A stretch of DNA of 38,165 nt. Source: an uncultured Sphingomonadales bacterium (GTDB lineage: Bacteria; Pseudomonadota; Alphaproteobacteria; Sphingomonadales; CAKZYD01). Location: contig CAKZYD010000227.1 in assembly GCA_937884085.1 (NCBI GenBank), positions 1 to 38,165 on the forward strand. Reading direction: 5' to 3'. Under the pieces are notes generated by a model, which did no database searches, was not told where the DNA came from, and worked only from the letters and a program-made list of their open reading frames with translations. Each line of letters opens with the position of its first letter. The first letter of the stretch is position 1. Positions 16,102 to 24,997 of the stretch are shown in pieces. The translations under genes and the position numbers were made by a program.

Positions 16102-16536
16102 TTGAAGATCTTGCTGGATACGAATGTTCTTCTCTGGGCGCTCGCTAGTCCCGACCGGCTTCAACCTGGCGTTCGGCATGACCTGGAAAATGCTGAGAAT
16201 ACGATCCTGTTCAGCGCGGCGAGTATTTGGGAAATTGCCATTAAATCCGGACTAGGGCGGCCCGATTTCGCTTATGAGCCAATCGAAATTCTCAAAGCAG
16301 CAGAAGCATCCAACTTTGAAGAAATCTTGATCACAAGCAGGATAGCTGCTCGGGTTAAGGGTATGACTCTAAACCATTCTGATCCATTTGATCGATTGAT
16401 CCTAGCGCAGGCAGAGGCAGCAGAGTCGTGGCTATATACCAGCGATAAAAAGCTATGGGACGTATCGCCTATCGTTAAGCCGATAAGGCGGGCTGGGCGA
16501 TCAGATCCCAGCTTACCGGGGTCCCCCGCTGAATAG
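16102..16536 (+). CDS. PIN-domain (VapC-type) toxin
   Basis: TTG start abutting antitoxin TAA; KILLDTNVLLWAL, SAASIWEIAIKSGLGR, HSDPFDRLILAQAEAAESWLYTSDKKLWD. Confidence 0.9.
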   Translation: MKILLDTNVLLWALASPDRLQPGVRHDLENAENTILFSAASIWEIAIKSGLGRPDFAYEPIEILKAAEASNFEEILITSRIAARVKGMTLNHSDPFDRLILAQAEAAESWLYTSDKKLWDVSPIVKPIRRAGRSDPSLPGSPAE

Positions 16537-17545
16537 TGTTGCGTGCCTTTTGGCCGATAATTGCACTTAAATGCATGGGCTTAAGGCCAAAGCCAGGGCG
16601 GATAGAGCGGACATGCTCCTCGGTAATGGTCTCGCCCGCTTTGATATCGCGTACGAAATAAAGCGAGCGGCGGAACTGTAGATTGCCTTCTTCGGCGGGG
16701 TTGCGCTCATAGCTGGCTGTGCCAAGGGCCTCCCAGGCGGTGCGCGTATCGGTGCAAAGCTGTGTGAGGGCGTCTGGCGTTAAGGAGAAGGCGCTGTCGG
16801 GCCCGTCTTCCGTGTCATCCAGTTGGAAATGCTTTTCGATGAGGCTGGCGCCGAGCGCGATGGACGCGACGGAGACGGCTGTTCCTAAGCTGTGGTCTGA
16901 TAGGCCGATGACGGCGTCAAAGCGGCCTGCCATGTCGGGAATGGTGGCCAAATTCGACTGGCTGGCCGGGGCTGGATAGCCGCTGATGCAATGGAGGAGG
17001 GCCACATCCGTTGCGCCAGCGCCGCGTGCGCAGGCCAAGGCCTCGGCGATTTCTTGGTCATCCGCCATGCCAGTCGAAATGATGAGGGGCTTGCCCGTTT
17101 GGGCAGCTCTTGCGATCAGCGGTAGGTCGATGGCTTCAAAGGAGGCGATTTTGTAAGCGGGGGTGTTGAGGCCTTCCAGCAAATCAATGGCGGTAGCGTC
17201 AAAAGGCGAAGAAAATAGCGTGATGCCAATGTCACGCGCATGGGCAAACAGCATTGGATGCCAATCAAATGGGGTTTGCGCCTCAGCATACAGGTCATAG
17301 AGCCGGTAGCCGTCCCATAGACCGCCTTTGATGCGAAAGTCGGGGCCATCATGATCGAGCGTAATTGTATCGGGGCTGTAACTTTGGATTTTAACAGCGT
17401 CTGCGCCTGCCTCTTTAGCCGCCGTGATGCTTTTTATGGCGCGCTCCAGCGAGCCATTATGATTGGCGGAGAGTTCGGCGATGATATAGGGCGGATGGCC
17501 AGGCCCAATCATCCGGCCGTCAATGGAAAAGGCGCGCGCTGTCAT
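16475..17545 (-). CDS. pseI: pseudaminic acid synthase / NeuB-family synthase
   Basis: PYIIAELSANHNGSLERA, KEAGADAVKIQSYSPDTITLD, YKIASFEAIDLPLI, LLHCISGYPAP, IGLSDHSLGTAVSVASIALGASLIEKHF, C-terminal SAF-like RSLYFVRDIKAGETIT. Confidence 0.9.
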   Translation of the reverse strand: MTARAFSIDGRMIGPGHPPYIIAELSANHNGSLERAIKSITAAKEAGADAVKIQSYSPDTITLDHDGPDFRIKGGLWDGYRLYDLYAEAQTPFDWHPMLFAHARDIGITLFSSPFDATAIDLLEGLNTPAYKIASFEAIDLPLIARAAQTGKPLIISTGMADDQEIAEALACARGAGATDVALLHCISGYPAPASQSNLATIPDMAGRFDAVIGLSDHSLGTAVSVASIALGASLIEKHFQLDDTEDGPDSAFSLTPDALTQLCTDTRTAWEALGTASYERNPAEEGNLQFRRSLYFVRDIKAGETITEEHVRSIRPGFGLKPMHLSAIIGQKARNTIQRGTPVSWDLIAQPALSA

Positions 17546-17581
17546 GCCGCTAAAGTATAGCGGCTATGGTTACCGAGGCGT

Positions 17582-18832
17582 TTAAACGTTGATTGGAACG
17601 GGCGCTTTGCGGTCAAAGGTAGTACGGTCGAGCTCCCCTTCCCAGGCAGCGACCACCGTGGCGACCATGCAATCGCCCGTCACGTTGGTGGCTGTGCGCA
17701 TCATATCGAGAATGCGGTCCACCCCGGCGAACAAGGCCACCGCTTCAATGGGCAGGCCGACGGATGAGAGCACCATGGGAATGAGAATCAGGCCAGCGGA
17801 GGGCACGCCGGCTGCGCCAATACTGGCCAAGGTGCCCGTGAGGACGATGGTGGCATAATCGACAAAAGTCAGATCAACGCCAAAAGCTTGGGCTACGAAA
17901 ATCGCGGCGATGCCCATGTAAATAGCTGTGCCATCCATATTCATGGTGGCCCCAAGCGGCAAAACAAAGCTCGAGACCGGGCGGGAGACGCCAAGCTGCT
18001 CTTCCACGCAGCTCATGGACACCGGCAGTGTGCCGGATGATGTTGAGGTCGAATAGGCCACCAGCTGCGCGTCGCGGATGCCTTTCAGGAACCGAAACGG
18101 ATTGAGCCGCATGAGGAGGACCAAGAACAGCGTGATGATGACCGCGATATGCGCGATGCAGGCGGTATAAAGCGTGATGATCAATCGGCCCAGCGGCAGC
18201 AGGATATCGAGCCCTTGTGTGCCCACGACCCATGCGATGAGGCCGAAGACGCCATACGGCGCCATTTCCATCGCCCAATGCGTGATTTTATAAATTACGT
18301 CGGCGGCACTGACGAAAAGGCGGCGCGCAGGCCCTGCCTTCTCCCCCACAGCATTGATCGCAAGGCCGGTCAGGAGCGCGATGAAGATGATTTGAAGGAC
18401 ATCCGCCCGCGCCAAAGCATCGACGGGATTGGTAGGGATGATGTTGGTGAGCAAGTCTTTGATTGAGATGGTTTTTTCAAGGCTTCTCGGGTCGCCCAGC
18501 GAATCCACAGGGGCGCCAACACCGGGCGAAAACAGCATGGCAAAGAGGAGGCCCATGGAGACCGCAATGGATGTGGTGAGGAAGTAAATCCCCATGGTTT
18601 TGGCACCGATACGGCCCATACGGCCCATATCGTCCATGGAGGTGACGCCGGTCACCAAGGAAATGAAGATGAGCGGCACAATGAGCATCTTGATGGCGCG
18701 GATAAACAAGTCGCCAATGATTTTTAGCTCATTGGCGATGGCTGGGCTAATCAGGAGGCCCACAATAACGCCCAGCACCAAACCGATGAGAACCCGAAGC
18801 CAGAGCGGCTGGCTTTGCCATTTTGTCCACAT
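17582..18832 (-). CDS. dicarboxylate/amino acid:cation symporter (DAACS family)
   Basis: LFIRAIKMLIVPLIFISLVTGVTSM, AYSTSTSSGTLPVSM, FVLPLGATMNMDGTAIYMGIAAIFVAQAFG, SIGAAGVPSAGLI. Confidence 0.93.
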   Translation of the reverse strand: MWTKWQSQPLWLRVLIGLVLGVIVGLLISPAIANELKIIGDLFIRAIKMLIVPLIFISLVTGVTSMDDMGRMGRIGAKTMGIYFLTTSIAVSMGLLFAMLFSPGVGAPVDSLGDPRSLEKTISIKDLLTNIIPTNPVDALARADVLQIIFIALLTGLAINAVGEKAGPARRLFVSAADVIYKITHWAMEMAPYGVFGLIAWVVGTQGLDILLPLGRLIITLYTACIAHIAVIITLFLVLLMRLNPFRFLKGIRDAQLVAYSTSTSSGTLPVSMSCVEEQLGVSRPVSSFVLPLGATMNMDGTAIYMGIAAIFVAQAFGVDLTFVDYATIVLTGTLASIGAAGVPSAGLILIPMVLSSVGLPIEAVALFAGVDRILDMMRTATNVTGDCMVATVVAAWEGELDRTTFDRKAPVPINV

Positions 18833-18884
18833 ACGTTTGTCTTCCAGCTCCTACTTCGTGTATCTTCAACCCATTAAAGCCGCA

Positions 18885-18905
18885 GTCCTGAACTTGATTC
18901 AGGAC
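18885..18905. repeat. GTCCTGAA-n5-TTCAGGAC palindromic repeat, copy 1
   Basis: GTCCTGAACTTGATTCAGGAC. Confidence 0.85.
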
Positions 18906-19003
18906 CTGTTCCCGCTTTATGGAGGGGCGATGCGTAAACACTGACGTCATATAAAGACCGGCCTCTTCTTGGCCTTTCTCACTGGCTGTGGCAAGGCATC
19001 CTC

Positions 19004-19444
19004 ATGATCGAAATCACTTTGCGCCTTGCGACAGCCGCTGACAGCGCCATGCTGCTTGAATGGCGCAATGACCCTGTCACCCGGGCGTCATCCTTGACGC
19101 AAGAGGCGGTGAGCGCTGAAGACCATGAAATTTGGTTTGGCCGTAGCCTGCGGTCAAAGCGGCGGACAGTTTGGATCGCTGAGTCGCAGGGTGTACCCAT
19201 CGGTACGGCCCGGCTCGACGCACATCAGGGGTATGATGAACTTAGTTGGACAATTGCGCCCAGTGCCCGCGGCAAAGGCTATGGCAAAGCCATGGTAGCC
19301 GTTGCCCTCAAACAGACGCAAGGACCGGTCCGCGCGCGCATACGCATAGAAAATAAGGCGAGTGAAGCTGTTGCGCGCGCCTGCGGTTTTGACTTTATGG
19401 TTGCAGAGGGCGGGATGGGAACATGGTTGTTTCGTTCCAGCTAA
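19004..19444 (+). CDS. GNAT-family N-acetyltransferase (PseH/PseG-associated type)
   Basis: LEWRNDPVTRASS...HEIWFGRSLRSKRRTVWIAESQGVPIGTARLD...LSWTIAPSARGKGYGKAMV. Confidence 0.8.
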   Translation: MIEITLRLATAADSAMLLEWRNDPVTRASSLTQEAVSAEDHEIWFGRSLRSKRRTVWIAESQGVPIGTARLDAHQGYDELSWTIAPSARGKGYGKAMVAVALKQTQGPVRARIRIENKASEAVARACGFDFMVAEGGMGTWLFRSS

Positions 19445-19504
19445 CGGTCCGTTTTTAACGCACTATTTGATTTCAGAAGCGCAAACGCCATATTGTTTGG
19501 CAAA

Positions 19505-20236
19505 ATGAAAGCGGTGCTCTGGGAGGAGCCCATGGCCTTAGGTGCTTATCTCGATTCGATTATTGCGCGCGATCCTGCAGCGCGATCGCGCATTGGCGTG
19601 GCCCTCCTCTATCCTGGCGTGCACGCCGTGGGCCTCCACAAACTGGCCCACTGGTTGTGGCAGCGGCGGCTTACCTTTTTAGCGCGCTGGGTTAGCCAGA
19701 TATCCCGTACCTTCACGGGCATTGAAATTCACCCCGCGGCCCGAATCGGTCGAGACTTTTTCATTGACCATGGCATGGGCGTGGTGATTGGCGAAACCGC
19801 AGAAATTGGCGATAATGTCACCCTTTATCACAGCGTCACCCTTGGCGGTGTAAACCCCACAAATGGCAAGGGCGGCAAGCGCCACCCAACGCTAGAAGAT
19901 GGCGTCATCGTTGGTGCTGGCGCACAGATATTGGGTGCGATTACCGTTGGCGCCCGCGCCCGTGTTGGCGCGAATGCTGTGGTGACCAAAGCTGTGCCGG
20001 AAGGGGCGACTGTCGTCGGCAATCCCGCCAAGCCAACGCTGGTGGATGGAGAGACGTACGCTCAGCCCTTCGTGCCCTATGGAACGCCCTGCGAAGAGCT
20101 GTTTGACGGCGATTCGCAAAAGATTGATTTGCTGCGCTGTGAGCTAGAACAGATGCGCAAACGGCTTGCGCAGCTAGAAGAGGCGCAGAAAGACGACACA
20201 CCCGCAGCGGCTTGGACCAGCCGCGGCACGCGTTAA
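19505..20236 (+). CDS. cysE: serine O-acetyltransferase
   Basis: [71 protein letters not shown] hexapeptide repeats. Confidence 0.94.
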   Translation: MKAVLWEEPMALGAYLDSIIARDPAARSRIGVALLYPGVHAVGLHKLAHWLWQRRLTFLARWVSQISRTFTGIEIHPAARIGRDFFIDHGMGVVIGETAEIGDNVTLYHSVTLGGVNPTNGKGGKRHPTLEDGVIVGAGAQILGAITVGARARVGANAVVTKAVPEGATVVGNPAKPTLVDGETYAQPFVPYGTPCEELFDGDSQKIDLLRCELEQMRKRLAQLEEAQKDDTPAAAWTSRGTR

Positions 20237-20247
20237 GAGCTGCCGCT

Positions 20248-20871
20248 ATGGCGGCAAAGGATAGCCTGCTTGCTTTGATTTCAGAGCGCTATCAGCCGGG
20301 CACCCCTGTGACGCCTGACGTTGATGAGGCTGTCAAAGCAGCCGCAGCTATAGTGGAAGAGGAAACCGGCCCACCCGACTTGGTGAAAAGCCCAGCGCTG
20401 GTCAATGGCATTTGGCAGCTGCGCTTTGATAGCCGGGATTTGCTTCATACATCGAAAGACATGGCCCGCATGTCTGGGGGCTTGCTGCCGGAGCAAAGCA
20501 TTCGCATTGACAATTGCTTCCAGGAGCTGATGGCCCCGACAGATGTGGCTCCTGGCTTTTACCGCAACACTATGGTGATGGAGCAAGCCGGCATTGGCTT
20601 TCTCTACCAATCCACCGCGTCTTTCGTGGTTGAGCCGGAAGCACCCAATGTGTTCCAGGTATCCTTTAGTACCACCAGCTTTATTCCGCTCAAAGCCAGC
20701 GACGGCCCAAGCGCTGTGCGGCAAGCGTTAAACATGCCAGCGCATATGCCAATGCATCATGTGCAAAGCCCAGCCATCGGGCCCTTCCCATCAACCGTGA
20801 CCTATTGTGATGACACGCTGCGGATGAACCGCGGTTCTGACTATATCGCCGTCTTAGAGCGCGTGGCTTGA
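20248..20871 (+). CDS. PAP/fibrillin-like protein
   Basis: KDSLLALISE...LVNGIWQLRFDSRDLL...QSIRIDNCFQELM...SFVVEPEAPNVFQVSFSTTSFIPL...GPFPSTVTYCDDTLRMNRGSDYIAVLERV, layout of the plastid lipid-associated/fibrillin domain; by eye only. Confidence 0.55.
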   Translation: MAAKDSLLALISERYQPGTPVTPDVDEAVKAAAAIVEEETGPPDLVKSPALVNGIWQLRFDSRDLLHTSKDMARMSGGLLPEQSIRIDNCFQELMAPTDVAPGFYRNTMVMEQAGIGFLYQSTASFVVEPEAPNVFQVSFSTTSFIPLKASDGPSAVRQALNMPAHMPMHHVQSPAIGPFPSTVTYCDDTLRMNRGSDYIAVLERVA

Positions 20872-20883
20872 CCTATCTCCGCA

Positions 20884-20904
20884 ACCCTGAACTTGATTCA
20901 GGGT
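20884..20904. repeat. CCTGAA palindromic repeat, copy 2
   Basis: ACCCTGAACTTGATTCAGGGT. Confidence 0.85.
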
Positions 20905-20938
20905 CTGGCGCCGAGAAAGTCTTTGGAAGCTGATAGAG

Positions 20939-20959
20939 GTCCTGAATCTAGTTCAGGAC
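20939..20959. repeat. CCTGAA palindromic repeat, copy 3
   Basis: GTCCTGAATCTAGTTCAGGAC, opposite orientation to copy 2. Confidence 0.85.
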
Positions 20960-20971
20960 TACGGACTTCAT

Positions 20972-21760
20972 TCAGGCCGCGTGCGCAGAGCGGGTATCGG
21001 CACGGCTGAAGACCCAGGTGGTGCCTTTCGATAGGCCCGAATCAAAGCTGTAGCCATCGATGTTGAAGTCTTTCAGGCCATCCGCTGTATCGACGGCTTG
21101 ATCAATCATGAAACGGGCCATCTGGCCGCGGGCCTTTTTGGCAAAGAAGCTGATCATCTTGGCCTTGCCATCGCGGTATTCTTTGAACTGCGGCGTGACA
21201 AGGCTCCCAAAGGCTTTGCCATCGACAGCGCCGAAATATTCGTTGGACGCGAGGTTCACCAGCGTCCCGCCATCCACATCCTCTAGCAGAGCCTTGGTCA
21301 GCGTCTGATCCCAAAAGCCGTATAGGTTCTTCGCTTTTTTCGTCGCAAAGTCCGTCCCCATCTCCAAGCGATAAGGCTGCATCAGGTCGAGCGGCCGCAG
21401 CAGCCCATAAAGGCCTGACAGGATGCGGATATGATCCTGGGCATAGGCAAGGCTCTTATCATCCAGGCTATCGGCATCAAGGCCTTGATAGACATCTCCG
21501 CGAAACATGAAGAGCGCTTGCTTTGCATTGGCCAGGTCAAACTCGCCGGTGAAGTCTTTAAAGCGCTGGTGGTTGAGCTGCGCCAAATCATCAGAAATGC
21601 CCATCATGGCCTTCAGGTCCTCTGGCCGCAGGCGGCGCGCTTCTTTCACCAAAGCTTTCGCTTGAGACAAAAATTCCGGCTGCGTGTGCGTATCAACGCC
21701 GGCTGGATTTTCAGCATCCAGGCGCTTTGCGGGGGACAGTACGGCGATCAGATGAGACAT
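20972..21760 (-). CDS. yaaA: peroxide stress protein YaaA (DUF328)
   Basis: MSHLIAVLSPAKRLD, ILSGLYGLLRPLDLMQPYRLEMGT, LVNLASNEYFGAVD. Confidence 0.93.
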   Translation of the reverse strand: MSHLIAVLSPAKRLDAENPAGVDTHTQPEFLSQAKALVKEARRLRPEDLKAMMGISDDLAQLNHQRFKDFTGEFDLANAKQALFMFRGDVYQGLDADSLDDKSLAYAQDHIRILSGLYGLLRPLDLMQPYRLEMGTDFATKKAKNLYGFWDQTLTKALLEDVDGGTLVNLASNEYFGAVDGKAFGSLVTPQFKEYRDGKAKMISFFAKKARGQMARFMIDQAVDTADGLKDFNIDGYSFDSGLSKGTTWVFSRADTRSAHAA

Positions 21761-21855
21761 GAGCATTCCTTCCACTGCATTTTACATAAGGACAGTGCCT
21801 GCTGGATCAACGTGACCTCTTGTCAAAAAAGGCTGCTCAGCGCAACGTTAGAGGC

Positions 21856-22626
21856 ATGTATTACGCCTTTGTCGGTATCGCGATGCTCTTCAGCGCGGCA
21901 GCAGCCGTGCTGATGTTGCCTGCAACGCCAAGTGAAGATTTGTCTGCTCGGCTGATCATGGAGCGCACAATAGAAGCGGCTGGCGGCGCGGCCTGGACCG
22001 ATGCGGAAACACTCTCGCTGCGCGGCTACGGTGAGTTTTGGCCAAAGGGCACCGAGGAAGGCAGCTATATCGCTGATGACTACCGCATGTGGCGGGCGTT
22101 TTCAGGCGAACGCACGGTGGCGCATGGGCCCGATGGCTGGGTGCGCATTGAATCGAAACGGGATGGAAACATGATTTTCGCCATTGGGTTCGATGGCGAA
22201 ACGACCTGGACACATCAAGGCATCGTCCCGCCAGACCAGGCTGCCAAAACCTGGGCTAATAATTTCGGCTTCGGTATTATTCGCGAAGCGTTAGAATCGG
22301 GCTTTTCCCTGGTTCGGAAACCAGACGAAATGATTGACGGGCACGCTTGTTACTTTGTCGCAATCATTAGCCCCGATGGCGCGGAAACCCTGTTTGCCAT
22401 GGATAAAGACGATTTGGCCATCCGCTATGTGGGCTTTGATACACCGCGCGGCTGGCACGAACGCCGCTATAGTGATTTTGTCATGCTCGATAACCCCAAA
22501 TGGCGCCAAGCCCGCCGGGTGCGGCTTTTTTACGATGGCATAAAAGCCAATGAGATTTATTGGGAAGAGACCCAGGTCAATGTGCCGCTGGACCAAGATT
22601 GGTTCCGCTATCCAGGAGAGAAGTGA
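21856..22626 (+). CDS. secreted/membrane-anchored protein of unknown function (LolA-like flavour)
   Basis: N-terminal hydrophobic segment MYYAFVGIAMLFSAAAAVLMLPATP, then IMERTIEAAGGAAWTDAETLSLRGYGEF and a beta-rich body. Confidence 0.6.
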   Translation: MYYAFVGIAMLFSAAAAVLMLPATPSEDLSARLIMERTIEAAGGAAWTDAETLSLRGYGEFWPKGTEEGSYIADDYRMWRAFSGERTVAHGPDGWVRIESKRDGNMIFAIGFDGETTWTHQGIVPPDQAAKTWANNFGFGIIREALESGFSLVRKPDEMIDGHACYFVAIISPDGAETLFAMDKDDLAIRYVGFDTPRGWHERRYSDFVMLDNPKWRQARRVRLFYDGIKANEIYWEETQVNVPLDQDWFRYPGEK

Positions 22627-23429
22627 TGTTTAAGTATTTTCTGATCGCGGCTGCGCTTATGAGCCCGGCTTATGCTGGCGATTTTAGCCAAGACAGCTAC
22701 GACGCCTTTGTCTCTGCGCGGACGGGCGATGGCGCGCCGGTCTATTGGTACTCAACCGGTACGGTGCGCGCCTATCCCTCCGGCGAAACGCTTTTCATTA
22801 TGGAGGGCTATGATACGGCGCGCTCAGAAAAGGTGAGCGATACCAAAACCCAGCAATATTCCCGCAAGACCTATATTTTTCGCGATCCCGAGACCGGTGA
22901 GGTGCTGAAAACCTATAACGGCAAGGATGTGGACGCCATCGCCTACCCCTATCAGTTCATCACCTATGAGCTGGTGGGCGATGATATGGAAACCACCGTC
23001 GAGCAAGGCGCAGGAAAAGCCGTCCGCACCATTGGCCCAAGCCGCGGTATGTCTGTGAAAGAGATTGATGGCACGCTGGTTTATACGGCGCCGCTGTTTC
23101 TAGATTTCCCCGCAGGGCCCACAGCCCGCTATCAAGCCTGGGAAAACTATGACTTTTTTATCCAGCCTGAGGGCACAAAGGGCGAGCGCCATCAGCTGAG
23201 CTGGGCGCGCTATGGTGACCTGCCTGCCTGGGCTGGTAAAGGCAAATGCATCATGCACATGGTCTCTTGGCGTGTCGAAGAGTATGAGGACGTGCCAGAG
23301 CGCTTTCGCACCTATATCGAAGCTGATGCGCCGCTTTGGAAAGCGCCGCCCAAAGACTTAGCGGATATCCGCCGCCTCCAAGGCGTGACGGAGGAAAACA
23401 AGGGCTTTTCCGCTAAAGAGAGCCGGTAG
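22626..23429 (+). CDS. DUF1838-like secreted protein
   Basis: Start MFKYFLIAAALMSPAYAGDF (signal peptide); ATG overlaps upstream TGA by 1 bp (TGATG); SWARYGDLPAWAGKGKCIMHMVSWRVEEYEDVPERFRTYI...LWKAPPKDLADIRRLQ. Confidence 0.6.
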   Translation: MFKYFLIAAALMSPAYAGDFSQDSYDAFVSARTGDGAPVYWYSTGTVRAYPSGETLFIMEGYDTARSEKVSDTKTQQYSRKTYIFRDPETGEVLKTYNGKDVDAIAYPYQFITYELVGDDMETTVEQGAGKAVRTIGPSRGMSVKEIDGTLVYTAPLFLDFPAGPTARYQAWENYDFFIQPEGTKGERHQLSWARYGDLPAWAGKGKCIMHMVSWRVEEYEDVPERFRTYIEADAPLWKAPPKDLADIRRLQGVTEENKGFSAKESR

Positions 23430-24051
23430 GCGCGCGATACACAAAAGCGGTGTATTCCCACAGGCCATAGTCACTGCGGAAGCGGAAGTGGCGGCTCAGC
23501 TTGGCTTTGAACAGTTGGGCCGCTTCATCAAAGGCCAGGTAAAACAGGCTGTCGTCGCGGTAATCGGCGTGCGGAGCCATGAAATTGACGGCTAGGCCGC
23601 GGCGGCAGGCTAGAAACACTGCGCTTAAGAGCCGCGCGGTAAAATCGAAGGCGTCTTGTTCGGACATATCCTGGCGAACGGTGAAAACTCCGTTGAACAC
23701 GGCATAGTCCACGCTGGCTTCTTCCAGTGGGTCTTCCATCAGATCCCGGGCTTCAAAAGCCGCCTGCGGATGGCGCGCTTGGGCGGCAGCAATCATGGCA
23801 GGCGAGATATCAACGCCGCGATAGCGTAGATTTGGCGGCGAAGCGGTCTTGTGCAGATAGTCGAGAAAGAAGCCAGGCCCGCAGCCCACATCAAGCACAT
23901 GCACCGGCGCATCGGCCCAATCGATCAGCGACGCCATCACCTTGTAACGCGTTTCCATGCCTTCTGGATTGGGCCAATCGACACCCAGATGCGTTGGCCC
24001 ATGATCGGCCAGGCAGCGCTCATAATAGTCTTTGAGTTGCAGATAGCTCAT
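23413..24051 (-). CDS. class I SAM-dependent methyltransferase
   Basis: VHVLDVGCGPGFFLDYLHKT, RYRGVDISPAMIAAAQARHP. Confidence 0.88.
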   Translation of the reverse strand: MSYLQLKDYYERCLADHGPTHLGVDWPNPEGMETRYKVMASLIDWADAPVHVLDVGCGPGFFLDYLHKTASPPNLRYRGVDISPAMIAAAQARHPQAAFEARDLMEDPLEEASVDYAVFNGVFTVRQDMSEQDAFDFTARLLSAVFLACRRGLAVNFMAPHADYRDDSLFYLAFDEAAQLFKAKLSRHFRFRSDYGLWEYTAFVYRAPTGSL

Positions 24052-24974
24052 GCTGCGTGGCGCTCGCTTTGGGCGTCTGCGCGAAGCGCCCAGCCAAGGC
24101 CAGAACGGCCATACCCATTGCCATTATAGAGCAGAATATCTTGGCCTTTGTGGCTGAAGAGCATGGGATAGGCTTGCATATCGCTGTCCCAATCGGCGCG
24201 CGCAATATCAACCGGCGCGTCATCGCGGATCCAGCGGCCGCGCTCATAGGTGGCGCGCCAAATTCTGTATCTCTCTCCGCGGGCCACGAAATACATGACA
24301 TAGCGGCCGTTTTCCCTGGTGAGGCAGGGCTTTCCAAGGGCGTATTCACGGGCATCGCGGTGGTCGATGGCGGCCTTGGTATTGGTATCCCAGCTGAGGC
24401 CATCCGTCGACGTTGTTTCACGAATGCAATAATAGTGCTTTGGCTTACCATCTTCCATGCGCCAGTCGCGGAAGGCGGTATAATACATGCGCCAGCGCCC
24501 TGGCCCATCGTAGGTGACGCAGCAGCTGCCAGTGCCAAAGGGCTCAGCATCAGTGAGCGGGAGGATCGGCGCGCGGCTTTTCTTTTCGAACGGCTTGTCC
24601 CAGCCATCAGACACGGCCAGCCCGATGCCATGATGCATGGCGACGGAGTGGCCTTTCAGCCACCCCACATAATAGAGCCACAGCTTGCCATCGACCTCGG
24701 TGATCCAAGGATAGGCCGCGCCATCATGGTCAAAACAGCCAAGCGGGCCGATGTCCACAACAGGCTCGCCAAACGCCATAATCCGGGGCGCAGCGCCAGT
24801 GAAGTCAACATCGACCGGGCCGATGCGGGAGATATTGGTGTCATCCCGGCCTGTGATGAAAAAACGCACATGGCCAGGCGTGACAACGATGGGAAAGGCC
24901 GGCCCGGCGAAGGTGGACATCCACCACACGGCGGGGTTGGGTTTGATGAGTAGGCCTTGCGGGTTCCAAGTCAT
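24048..24974 (-). CDS. glycosidase-like (GH43/GH32-type beta-propeller) protein
   Basis: GKLWLYYVGW, RWRMYYTAFRDW, ETTSTDGLSWD, GRYVMYFVARGERYRIWRA, QDILLYNGNGYGRSGLGWA propeller-blade pattern; 4-bp overlap with the methyltransferase. Confidence 0.7.
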   Translation of the reverse strand: MTWNPQGLLIKPNPAVWWMSTFAGPAFPIVVTPGHVRFFITGRDDTNISRIGPVDVDFTGAAPRIMAFGEPVVDIGPLGCFDHDGAAYPWITEVDGKLWLYYVGWLKGHSVAMHHGIGLAVSDGWDKPFEKKSRAPILPLTDAEPFGTGSCCVTYDGPGRWRMYYTAFRDWRMEDGKPKHYYCIRETTSTDGLSWDTNTKAAIDHRDAREYALGKPCLTRENGRYVMYFVARGERYRIWRATYERGRWIRDDAPVDIARADWDSDMQAYPMLFSHKGQDILLYNGNGYGRSGLGWALRADAQSERHAA

Positions 24975-24997
24975 GCCCGCACCGTGCGCCTGGGACG

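Noticed and set aside
15850-16536. TA module as part of a defence island or prophage
   Set aside because: Neighbours are metabolic genes; no integrase, restriction or phage gene in the window.
24057-24953. 298-aa plus-strand ORF
   Set aside because: Antisense shadow of the glycosidase-like gene; no recognisable domain and the opposite frame has clear motifs.
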